Part shown: positions 1-10,200 of the stretch, piece after piece
Numbering within the stretch: the stretch's first letter is position 1
Layout: every line of letters starts with the position of its first letter
NCBI GenBank assembly: GCA_023630585.1
Contig: CM042565.1
Location: forward strand, 9,708,513 to 9,772,512
Reading direction: 5' to 3'
From: Cranoglanis bouderius
Lineage: Eukaryota; Chordata; Actinopteri; Siluriformes; Cranoglanididae
Length of the DNA: 64,000 bases
Made by a program: the position numbers and the translations under genes
Notes under the pieces: model-generated
What the model was told of the DNA's origin: nothing
Databases searched by the model: none
The model's input: the letters and a program-made list of their open reading frames with translations, nothing else

Positions 1-300
1 ATTTGTGGTAATCAGTAATAACCCTGGTGCTTCAGAGCATCAACATGGAAACAACATGGAAAAGCACTGATAAGTAGCATCTATCTAGATAGAACTGGCA
101 ACTCTTCCATTAGGATGCAATCCAATCAGTAAGACACTGAATATCTCACAGATCTGTAATTGCATCAGGAAAGAGTCAACTTCTGGCAAGCATTAGATGA
201 GATAATATTCAAAGTTTCATTAGTAACTGAAACAATATAATGTAATATTTTTTCCCAGCAGGATACATTTTCCAAAGAGCTGTATGTAACAAAGAATATC
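1..300. other. No gene seen
   Basis: A/T-rich sequence without a recognisable exon or repeat boundary. Confidence 0.4.
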
Positions 301-309
301 GTACTTCTG

Positions 310-1225
310 AGTACTACGGAGGGAGCATTACATCTCTGAAGTTGATTATTTTCCTAAAACAGCATGTCCCAAAAAGTTTTATTCTTCTTATACCACATCA
401 ATGTGTCGACTAGTACAATTTTCTATTAATTAAAGAATGACATGCATGTTTTATCTCTTTATATTTACATTTAATGGGGGGGAGCATGGTGGATTAGTGG
501 TTAGAATGTTTGCCTCACACCTCCAGGGTTGGGGGCTCGAATCCCTCCTCCACCCTGTGTGTGTGGAGTTTACATGTTTTCCAGGTGCTTCGGGGGTTTC
601 CTCTCGGTTCTCCGTTTTCCTCCCCCAGTCCAAAGACATGCGCTGTAGGCTGATTGGCAATTCCAAATTGTCCATAGTGTGTGAATGTGTGTGTGATTGC
701 ACCCTGTGATGTCCAGGGTGTCCCCCGCACTGTGCCCTGAGTTCCCTGAGATAGACACCAGGCTCCCCTGTGTAGGATAAGCGGTACGGAAGACAGATGG
801 ACGGTTACATTTGATGCTGTGGAACTTCCACTAAACAAGTTTGTTTTTGTTATGACTGAAGTTATAGCAGCTATAAACAACAGTTCCACCACCAGAAACC
901 ACAATGCCCTCTGTCCTGAAGATTTTTTACCTGTCAGAAAACTTAAAGTTCCAGCTGAATGTTACAAAGCACAGACACTGGAGACTCCTTCCAAAATCAA
1001 AGATTATCAAAGATTGCCATATCAAAGATTACTCATTTTTTTACAGTAAGTCAGCATCTGAAATCGTTACTATAGAAACTACAACATATTAGATCGTGTG
1101 ATTTAATATCAATCTTGCAACCGGAACTGCTCTCAGAGCTGCTGTTATAGAAAATTACTGTTATAGAAAACACATTCTGACTGATCAGGATTGAGGATTT
1201 AACAGCGCTGTGGCATAAAAGCTAG
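310..1225 (+). repeat. Dispersed repeat family A, copy 1, carrying a SINE
   Basis: The copy starts TTGATTATTTTCC and AAGTTTTATTCTTCTTAT and runs through TACATTTAATG…GTGGAAC and AGTTATAGCAGCTATAAACA to GATTTAACAGCGCTGTGG. The same ordered blocks recur at least seven times in the window. It is split by the SINE at 475-812. The class is unknown; no coding sequence was seen, so it is probably a non-autonomous DNA element. Confidence 0.7.
475..812 (+). repeat. tRNA-derived SINE, family 1
   Basis: The head is tRNA-like, with an A-box-like GGTGGATTAGTGGTTAG and a B-box-like GGCTCGAATCC. The body carries GTGTGGAGTTTACATGTT and CCAGTCCAAAGACATG, and the tail GGATAAGCGGTACGGAAGACA. This resembles the DANA/mermaid type of fish SINE by memory. 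Confidence 0.8.
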
Positions 1226-1499
1226 TAATTAAGAGATGGATACTCTGATATTTTATGATATTCAAAGGACACTTTAATACATTGTCATTACCAAGGCATT
1301 TTATTCAGGAGAAACCAGCTTAGGTAAGCAGGAATGAGGGATAAGGAACACTGCTGCACCTGGCCCAAAGCACTGGATCAATATCAGAAAGACTGTGACA
1401 CATTTTCAATTCACTGACGTCATGTTATCCTATGAACATCTGTGACATTGACTGATAAGGCACTGAAATTTGCACTTAACATTAATTCATACATTCTTT

Positions 1500-1835
1500 C
1501 TCAGGAACCGCTTTATCCTGGTCAGGTTTGTGCCCAAGCCTATCCTATCCCGGGAACAATGGGTGTGAGGCGGGAATACACCCTGGATGAGACACCAGAC
1601 CACCAGTCACAGCAAACCATGCACACACACATTTACAATTTAGTGTACCCAATCCACCTACTGACAAATATTTGGGAGGTGGAAGGAAACCGAAGAACCC
1701 GGAAGAAACATAAACTGACACAGGGAGAACATGCAAGACTCGACACAGACAGTAACCCAAGTGCAGGATCAAGCCGAGGACTCTGGAGCTGCGAGACGGC
1801 AATGCTACTGAGTCCACCATCATGCCAACTGCACA
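1500..1835 (-). repeat. SINE-like repeat, diverged minus-strand copy
   Basis: On the plus strand it reads CCGCTTTATCCTGGTCAGG, GGCGGGAATACACCCTGGATG, GGGAGAACATGCAAGACTC and a Gly/Glu-poor tail with CTGGAGCTGCGAGACGGC, which is the reverse of the SINE layout seen at 475-812 but of a different subfamily. Confidence 0.65.
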
Positions 1836-1849
1836 GAAAATAAGATTTA

Positions 1850-2285
1850 AGACAAACTGTCTTAAATTCCCTGTGAAGTGCCTTGAAATGCATAGCGCTA
1901 TTCGATATGTGGACATAATTTCCACTGAAACAGGAAGTCAGGGCAGGACATACTGATTGGCTCCTCCCCCCTTTTTAAATAGCCAATAGCATTTCGATTA
2001 TCTCACAGCTCGGGTTAGTACTTGACGGTCAGTACCATGGATTTTTATAATGTTGGGGGCGGGACACTTCAGATTCTAGAGAGCATGTGATTGCACAGAA
2101 GTGCAGAATGATGTCATCAAAATTGGTAATACTTATTGGTGGTAGAGAGACACCCTACATTTTGAATGCATATATAAATTCTAAATGCGAATTTTGTCAT
2201 TGTTTTGGATCACACTAGTTTATAGATAACCTTAAGGCTAACATATTCATACTAAAAGGAACAAAATTTTAATTTTGATTTTTTG
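1850..2285 (+). repeat. Repeat family B, copy 1, with promoter-like core
   Basis: It shares ordered blocks with 7385-7950 and 52500-52690: GTGAAGTGCCTTGAAA, CCACTGAAACAGGAAGTCAG, GGCTCCTCCCCC followed by TTTTTAAATAGCCAATAG, then GGGGGCGGGACACTTCAGAT. The core combines CCAAT, TATA-like and GC-box-like motifs. Class unknown. Confidence 0.7.
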
Positions 2286-3157
2286 ATTTTTATTTTTTCT
2301 GAATCAGTGCATATCCTTAGTGAATGTTTTGAGTGTTTGGAGAAGATGCAGCTACAGCAGTGGTCTCTGGCCAGTTCGCAGAGGTTTATTTGTCTGCAGT
2401 GATGGGAATCAGCTGCTCAGAGGCAGCAGATTAAATCTAATAACTCAGCTCCTTGACTTGAAGGGCCATTGTATGTTAATAGCTTTTTAACCTTTTCATA
2501 ACCATAACAATGTCCTGGAATGAAACATACACATGAACACTGACATAAAAACATAACGTTACAGGGACTCTGACTAAACTGTACTATAGGCTCTTTTTCG
2601 TTCTGGACTATTCGTTAGGTTTTTGAATATTTCTCACAGAAAGAAAAACCTACCTTATTTTTCCTGACAGCGCTGTCAATATACAGTAGAACCAAATCTT
2701 TCTTTCTGTTAGCAAACTCGACAAAAGACGCGCTTCCAGAAGGAACATACAGCTCGACATAAACATGGACATCTCATAACAATCCTGTCTGTCAAACAGG
2801 AAATAGTTTTGAGGAAGACAGTTAAAAAGATACCTCAGTTTGACTCATCATGGAGACACTGGTTCATGTCCACCCTGCGGTTTCAGCGCATTCTTTCTGT
2901 CCTCAGCTGCCACAACGCTCAGCGATCTGTTTCTGGCTGAGAGTCGATTCCAAATAAAGAGTCGATTCTTTGATGACAGGCACTGAGAAAACGAGACGAG
3001 AGTCGACTCCACACAGTGAAATTTTCAGTGTGGAAATTTGAGGAAATATCCTACATAAACTCATCACAGTAAAAGAATGATTATTATTTAATCATTTAAG
3101 GCACAACCTCCCACCATCTTGCCATATTAATAACACTGCCATACAAAACCGTTATTA
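2286..3157. other. No gene seen
   Basis: No exon recognised. Near 2940-3015 there are several AGTCGATTC/AGTCGACTC words, similar to the cluster at 5124-5200, possibly parts of a decayed transposon end. Confidence 0.4.
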
Positions 3158-3166
3158 CAGTTACAC

Positions 3167-3262
<96 letters not shown>

Positions 3263-3271
3263 GTGTAACTG
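3158..3271. mobile_element. 114-bp palindromic MITE-like unit with TA-repeat core
   Basis: CAGTTACACTGAAAATT at 3158-3174 is mirrored by AATTTTCAGTGTAACTG at 3255-3271. Everything between is (TA)n, itself self-complementary, and both outer sides are TA. The layout TA-CAG…CTG-TA is that of a Tc1/mariner-type MITE reduced to its inverted repeats. Confidence 0.6.
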
Positions 3272-3286
3272 TATGTATATATATAT

Positions 3287-3362
<76 letters not shown>
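3272..3362. repeat. TA then CA microsatellite
   Basis: A short TA run is followed by (CA)n, which ends exactly at the terminal CAGTCAAACC of the next transposon fragment. Confidence 0.9.
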
Positions 3363-3366
<4 letters not shown>

Positions 3367-3735
3367 CAAACCAAAAATTATTCAGACACCAGATACAATT
3401 GAATAGTCTGGGCAAATATTGAAGTTCCTGTTTGCGTGACCCTGGTGGACAGCATGACCAGGAGACTACAGGCTGTTATTGAGGCTAAGGGTGGACCAAC
3501 AAAGTATTGATAGTTGTGTAAATATTGTCACACTAACAGGTGTCTGAATAATTGTTGGTTTGACTGTACCTTTCTATCAAAGTTATCTGACATTAGCAAG
3601 ATGAATTTGTTCTGCCACGGTTTAAATCTGAGTTCATGTCATATTTTATTACCATTTTGTAAACTATAGCGAATAAACTCTGATAAGTGATAATGTGAAA
3701 ACTGTTGAAGGTGTCTGAATAATTTTTGGTTTGAC

Positions 3736-3737
<2 letters not shown>
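3363..3737 (+). mobile_element. Tc1-like transposon, internally deleted
   Basis: The left end CAGTCAAACCAAAAATTATT at 3363 is the reverse complement of the right end at 3711-3737; a second right-end-like copy lies at 3540-3566. The plus strand at 3421-3510 encodes the C-terminus of a Tc1 transposase (…RRLQAVIEAKGGPTKY, stop). The N-terminal half is missing. Confidence 0.75.

Positions 3738-3817
<80 letters not shown>
3738..3817. repeat. (TA)n microsatellite
   Basis: About 80 bases of TA directly abutting the left end of the next Tc1 element. Confidence 0.95.
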
Positions 3818-3820
<3 letters not shown>

Positions 3821-4360
3821 TACTGTGCAAAAGTTTTAGGCACCCTATTTTATTTTAGTACAAATTTTGTTATAGATTTTTTTATTTTATGATTTCTACA
3901 TTATCAAGTCAGTACAAAAAATATTTTAGATTCCCAAACATTTTCTAGCATAACATTAAATGTTACAGAAAAATGTTTGTATGTCATTAAAGAAAGCAGC
4001 ATAGTATGTAAGAGACACTTTTCAGACAAAAAACACAATGAAGGCTGCTGGGTTTTGCTACAAAAATAAGAAGCGAGTGCGAAAGTCAAAGTCTCCAGAA
4101 GAACTGTGGCTGGTTCTGCAAGATGCTCAATAAAACTTACCAGCTCATTTCCTTATAAAACTGTACAAATTGTACCGGAGACTACTATTTTTATTTTTAT
4201 TTATTTTTTTGTCACACCAAATATTGACTTTGTTTCATTTACTACTGTTTACTGCTCTTTACTGTATTTTTTTAAATGTAGAAACATTTAGTTTAATTAT
4301 TTTGAAGGTATTTTGCTCTACAGCATTTCTTTGCATGTGCCTAAAACTTTTGCACAGTAT

Positions 4361-4362
<2 letters not shown>
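3818..4362 (+). mobile_element. Tc1-like transposon derivative inserted in a TA array
   Basis: The terminal inverted repeats begin CAGTACTGTGCAAAAGTTTT and end AAAACTTTTGCACAGTATTG. Inside, the plus strand keeps a transposase remnant reading SPEELWLVLQDAQ before a stop. TA arrays lie on both sides. Confidence 0.8.
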
Positions 4363-4450
<88 letters not shown>

Positions 4451-4462
4451 CACACACACACA
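4363..4462. repeat. (TA)n then (CA)n microsatellite
   Basis: About 76 bases of TA followed by about 20 of CA, the right half of the TA tract interrupted by the transposon. Confidence 0.95.
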
Positions 4463-6021
4463 AATTTTTATCTTACAAAAATCAGATCTACCTTTCCCTT
4501 TCTTGCAATAAACGTTCAGTACATCAGACTTCTGTCAGTTTAATATCTCTATTTTTAAAAGAATCGCTATCAGGCGAGTAGCTTTCAAACATAAACATAA
4601 AAAATGCATGATTCCGATTGGTTAATCCTACTTCTCACCATAGCAACTGGTAGCCAATAAAATGTGACTAAACAAACTAAGGTATGCGTTTGTTTGATGT
4701 TAAATATGGGATGTTTTACGAACATCGGGATAGCGCAATAACTGCGCAAAACATGTAATTTGACACTTATATAATCAGCTGCGCTGTAGGTGTGTTATGT
4801 TAACCATCACGAAAAAAACATTTGGAACCGTTATAAAAACCTTCTGAGACGACTGTAAAGAGAGAAAAGGAGATTCTCATATCCACAACACAAACCACAG
4901 CAGTTTAAACGGTACATCGCCAGTCCTAAAGCTACTTAAGGCAACCCTCCAAGGAGCTAAAGAAATTTAGCATGCTAGTTCACCAAATCATATTGTTGAT
5001 TAAATCTTCATTAATGTTCAAATGGCAGCATATTAATTTAGTATATGTGACAACATTCCTTAAGCATAATAGTGTAACATGTACGTGTAGTGTTAAGATC
5101 TTTCCTGTTTTCTGCTTCAGGTTTTGGAAGTGAGAACCGACTCTTACAACCGACTCCTTCGATTCTCAACACCTGCAATGGGAATCGGAGTCGATTCCAA
5201 CATTTCTGGAATCGAACAGTGCTGTCGCTCTCGCGGAGCTACACTGAGCGTCACGAGTGCAGTGAAAGCTCCGCCCACACGGTGCCGCTCTCGTGCACTT
5301 TTCACAGCACTTTATTACCATACTGTTTTATACATTCATTAAATCATTAATTAGAACATTTATTTATTTCAATAATTTCCAATCAAACTGAAACGTAAAA
5401 TATTTTAGTTTATATTTTAGATTATTTATTTGAAGCTGTGCAGGGATCTAGACTTTAGTTACTCTGTCCTATCAACAAGTGCTAGATATGATTCATTGCA
5501 TGAATTGCATAGCAGTAAGATGTGTAACGTGTGAGGATTGTGGTTGCACAGCTTATTTACATTCCATATAAACCACACCCCAGAATATAAGCCTACAAAC
5601 CAGTAATGAAAGTAAAACCCCTTGATGTCACCCATTATATTTTTTGTTTTGTATACAGAGTTGAACCTTGTAGTTTCACTTGTTAAATATTTCATAAAGT
5701 ATACCCATGATACAAGTGTACTTTGTTGGTGTACAGTTGATAACGCCTGTCCAGTCTGTTGTTACGCACAATTCAATTTTACAATTCAACAGCCTTCTTC
5801 TACATTGTCAGTTAGTGAAAGGTTCACCACTGAGCAGATATTTTTCTCAGCACACCAATACACCAATGAAGAACACCAGCCAACCGCATCCTGTGGTTGG
5901 AATTAAGGGCAATGATGAAGGGGAAGAGGACGAATAACACAAATTGTATGTAAAATTAGCTATAGTCTTTTACTTTTAAACTACAGTGTGAACTTCCAAG
6001 GTTAATGTGTCTAATAAAGTG
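4463..6021. other. No gene seen; short inverted GACTCC/GGAGTC words
   Basis: No exon was recognised. At 5124-5200 the words CCGACTCCTTCGATTC and GGAATCGGAGTCGATTCC form an imperfect palindrome that looks like a fragment of a DNA transposon end. The rest is A/T-rich. Confidence 0.4.
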
Positions 6022-6350
6022 CCCTGCTGGCACAAAACAAAACAAAACAAAACAATAGAAACCCTCATAGAATGTGTAAAGGCTATAATGGTTATACTGG
6101 GAATTGTATTGGTCTTAATGGAAACTGTAATGGTCCCTGTGGGTCTCTATTGGTAATTTGTGGCCTTCTATTGGTGGCATGTTATGCCTAGTGGATACCA
6201 TTAAGGACCTACGTCCTTAATACATCCTACTACATAATGGAAACCATTCGGTAATGGTTTTAATGGTTAACAGCTGATGGTTTGTAATGGTATTTTTAGT
6301 GGAAACCATTAGAATTTCTGTGATGGTTTCTATTGTTTTTTTCAGCAGGG
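6022..6350 (+). mobile_element. Palindromic MITE, family C copy 1
   Basis: The ends are CCCTGCTGG and CAGCAGGG, each followed inward by an ACAATAGAAACC block. The interior is made of repeated AATGGTTTTAATGG-like words and has no coding potential. A reverse-oriented copy lies at 10816-11012. Confidence 0.8.
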
Positions 6351-6649
6351 TGGCCAGTAAGTGTGCACAGTGTTAAAAAAACAAAAAACAAAACAAAACA
6401 AAAAACACCCTCAACAATCATATCAGCACGACACGCACTACCATGCCAGTGTCTTTACTGTGCCACATTCGGTACAGGTACAAACCAGACACTCCTAATA
6501 AACTGGCAACTTAATAAAATAACAACACTCACAATCTTATAATCCTTATCTAAGAAGTGAATTCACTGTGCCACCATCATCATTCCTAGCTACTATGTTT
6601 TCTTAGACACAAACCTGAGATAATCGATAAGAATGGTATGACATGATGC
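6351..6649. other. No gene seen
   Basis: A/T-rich flank with an AAACA-rich stretch near 6375-6410. Confidence 0.4.
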
Positions 6650-7147
6650 AAATGTTTATGTAATAATTATTTATTGCAGTGTGTACAAAAAAACAACTGA
6701 AATTTGTGTATCTTCTCTCACTAACATTTCATCAAACAGCATTGAGCATATTGTGCCTTTTTATACTTTACTAGCACACATTTCTACAGTATTTACAGTC
6801 TAACATGCCCGCAAACATGCATAACAGCAACGTTTTCGTGGTTACTGAGCATAGCAACTGTGAGCAGATAGGACAGTAATGCTTATTTTATTTTCTTGTC
6901 AGTAGAAATAAATTTTCACATATTTCCACATATGCATTAATGAGTAAACAAATACCCCCTTGTGGTCTCTAATGTGCTCCTTTACACTCATTGGTCATTT
7001 CCTCAGGGCTAAACTGTCTGCTACATGAAAAGCCGGGAAGCTTCAGAGAACAGTTATACATGAGGCTTAAGTACAGGATCTGGTACGCAGGTTGAGTTTT
7101 CATCATGTCCTTGTTTTGGGCAGCTGAACGACAGTGACTGTAGAGTC
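6650..7147 (-). other. dpm2: Probable dpm2 3' UTR with polyadenylation signal
   Basis: Downstream of the dpm2 stop the minus strand has about 470 bases without a recognised repeat and then an AATAAA at 6670-6675 (read on the minus strand), a plausible mRNA end near 6650. The UTR end is inferred from the signal alone. Confidence 0.5.
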
Positions 7148-7203
7148 CTAGTTGACTTTCTTTGGTTTACGACTCTTCCAAGTTACTATGCCTATGAAGG
7201 TAC
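7148..7203 (-). CDS. dpm2: dpm2 coding exon 4 (terminal)
   Basis: 56 bases: two bases finishing a Gly codon, 17 codons (TFIGIVTWKSRKPKKVN) and a TAG stop. The acceptor follows a pyrimidine run ending TTTTTCCAG. The basic Lys/Arg end matches the cytosolic tail of DPM2. Confidence 0.93.
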
Positions 7204-10200
7204 CTGGAAAAAGGGTATAAAAGGTTTTTGTTTTGTTTTGTTTTTTTACAACAGTACAAGCTAGTCGTATAGCAAGAAGTGTGAATCAAGTAAGGATCAT
7301 GCTGTTATAAGAACATAAAAAAAGGATTAGGATTATTTTCCTATACAAACATGTCCCAAAGTGTTTTATTCCTCTTATATCATAGTATTTCTTGCAGTTA
7401 AAGTCTCTGTGAAGTGCCTTGAAACACGCAGTTTTATTCAACGTGTTGACGTAATTCCCACTGAAACAGGAAGTCAGGGCAGGTCATATCGAGTGGCTCC
7501 TCCCCCTTTTTAAATAGCCAATAGCGTTTAACTTACCTCACAGTCCGGGAAAAAGCCGTGAGCTGGCACAAATACCTCCTTCTTCAAAGTGAATGAATTT
7601 AAGCCATTTCCTTCTTAACCAACTTACGGTTGGAAAACTGAATAAAATACGCAAGTTTGAACAGCCAAAGACAAGCCATGCTTGCTGATATCATTTCTTT
7701 CGCTCAACAACCAGAACTTCAGCAAGGTGATTTTTATAATGTCGGGGGCGGGGCACTTCAGATTCTAGAGAGCATTTGATTGGACAGAAAATGTGATGAG
7801 AAGCTGAAGTGCAGAATGATGTCATCAAAATTGTTGATCCGCATCGGTGGTAGAGAGAGACTGTAAATTTTAGTCTAAATGTTAGTTTTGCCGTTGTTTT
7901 GGAGCACACTAGCTTATAGATAACCTTACGGCTAACATATTCGTACTAAAAGCCACAGGACTTTAAAGGCTTACCAAGAAATGTTACTCAACATTTTAAC
8001 ATCTTGACTTGTCTTGCAACGGAATAACAATTCATTATCAACAGAAATACATTCTCGATGCAAGTCAAGCGATTTTCACTTCAACAGATGTTTACACAGG
8101 AACATACCGTATGTTTGCTAAACTTACCAACACAGAGTAAGAGGATCAAAGCTGCTATGCCAGGAAGTATGACAGAGTATTCTCGAGGAAGAAAATAACT
8201 GTGGATCACGTGATCACTGTCGACAAACGGCTGAAAAGAAAGCGGAAGATGTTCGTCAATCGTTCGCGCTCTGGGTTTTGCATTAAACTAAAAAGTTGAA
8301 AATCAGTGTAAGGTTAGAGAACAAAAGGGGAAATTGTATCCTTGTGCACTATATACTACATGAGTATACACTGCAGACTGCGTACTATTACTATTAGTAT
8401 GCAAGAATTATCATTTGGGATACTACACCGTCATGTTATCACTGATCAATCATATTCACATGTGCAAGCAGTTCGTTCTGTATTATGTTAGACTGATTAA
8501 TATCAGTGCGGAATATTATGACCTTACATTTTAGTGGTTAAAAGTTAAAAAAATTTAAAGTTAAAATAACGCAGCAGAGAAAGGATATCAAACATTAAAT
8601 AAAAAACACTTTATTGTTAACTTGGAGACAGACGTCCCCAGGATAATTGTCATAAATAGCTAATCATCTCTCTTTATCAAGTATTACGCAGTCACAGCCA
8701 GAGACCATTAAAAATAATGCTAAAAGCCAAACAGAAATAGCCGTTTGAGCAAATGATTTGAAAGCAAAGATACTTTAAAAGTCATTTTACTGTGTAGATT
8801 CATTTTACTTACCAGGACTATGACCCATACGGTGTAGTACGTGAACAGTAATAGACTGAAGCCAACGAGGCCCAAACCGACAGTTTGATCTGCTCCGGTT
8901 GCCTTTTCAAAAGACAAATATGAAACTTTTAACAGTATACTATGTCAATAGCATTTATATGTAACACAAATTATATTACATTAACAGTGTAAACCTAATA
9001 AGTAATAAAATAATATAATAAATATTTTATTACATCCTAATACTTTGTTTCTTACTTATGGAACGCATATTACATATTACTTACACATTACTGACCTTAT
9101 AAAATACTCGCAAATATTATTAAGTAATCCTTGTTATTCTGCCCGACACTTATTTAACCAAAACTGCATTATTATTCTGAATGGGTAGTTCTGCAACATA
9201 CAGGTGCATCTCAATAAATTAGAATGTCGTGGAAAAGTTCATTTATTTCAGTAATTCAACTCAAATTGTGAATCTCGTGTATTAAATAAATTCAATGCAC
9301 ACAGACTGAAGTAGTTTAAGTCTTTGATTCTTTTAATTGTGATGATTTTGGCTCACATTTAACAAAAACCCACCAATTCACTATCTCAACAAATTAGAAT
9401 ACTTCATAAGACCAATAAAAAAACATTTTTAGTGAATTGTTGGCCTTCTGGAAAGTATGTTCATTTACTGTACATGTACTCAATACTTGGTAGGGGCTCC
9501 TTTTGCTTTAATTACTGCCTCAATTCGGCGTGGCATGGAGGTGATCAGTTTGTGGCACTGCTGAGGTGGTATGGAAGCCCAGGTTTCTTTGACAGTGGCC
9601 TTCAGCTCATCTGCATTTTTTGGTCTCTTGTTTCTCATTTTCCTCTTGACAATACCCCATAGATTCCCTATGGGGTTCAGGTCTGTTGAGTTTGCTGGCC
9701 AGTCAAGCACACCAACACCATGGTCATTTAACCAACTTTTGGTGCTTTTGGCAGTGTGGGCAGGTGCCAAATCCTGCTGGAAAATTAAATCAGCATCTTC
9801 AAAAAGCTGGTCAGCAGAAGGAAGCATGAAGTGCTCCAAAATTTCTTGGTAAACGGGTGCAGTGACTTTGGTTTTCAAAAAACACAATGGACCAACACCA
9901 GCAGATGACATTGCACCCCAAATCATCACAGACTGTGGAAACTTAACACTGGACTTCAAGCAACTTGGGCTATGAGCTTCTCCACCCTTCCTCCAGACTC
10001 TAGGACCTTGGTTTCCAAATGAAATACAAAACTTGCTCTCATCTGAAAAGAGGACTTTGGACCACTGGTCAACAGTCAGTTCTTCTTCTCCTTAGCCCAG
10101 GTAAGATGCCTCTGACGTTGTCTGTGGTTCAGGAGTGGCTTAACAAGAGGAATATGACAACTGTAGCCAAATTCCTTGACACCACACACAGACGTGGCTC

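Noticed and set aside
475..560. tRNA gene candidate
   Set aside because: A- and B-box-like words are present, but the fold is degenerate and the rest is a SINE body and tail.
437..904. Overlapping open frames on both strands
   Set aside because: They lie in a tRNA-derived SINE; similar SINE-borne frames occur at 1442-1925, 50869-51166, 54211-54528 and 61594-61821.
3096..3369. Open frames encoding Cys-Val and Tyr-Ile repeats
   Set aside because: They are readings of CA/TG and TA microsatellites. The same holds at 3639-3830, 4170-4581, 15851-16513 and 33684-34032.
5090..5350. Two overlapping plus-strand frames, 86 and 72 residues
   Set aside because: They overlap decayed palindromic GACTCC words; no splice context or recognisable protein.
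9571..9852. 93-residue plus-strand frame
   Set aside because: It is the antisense shadow of the Tc1 transposase pseudogene.
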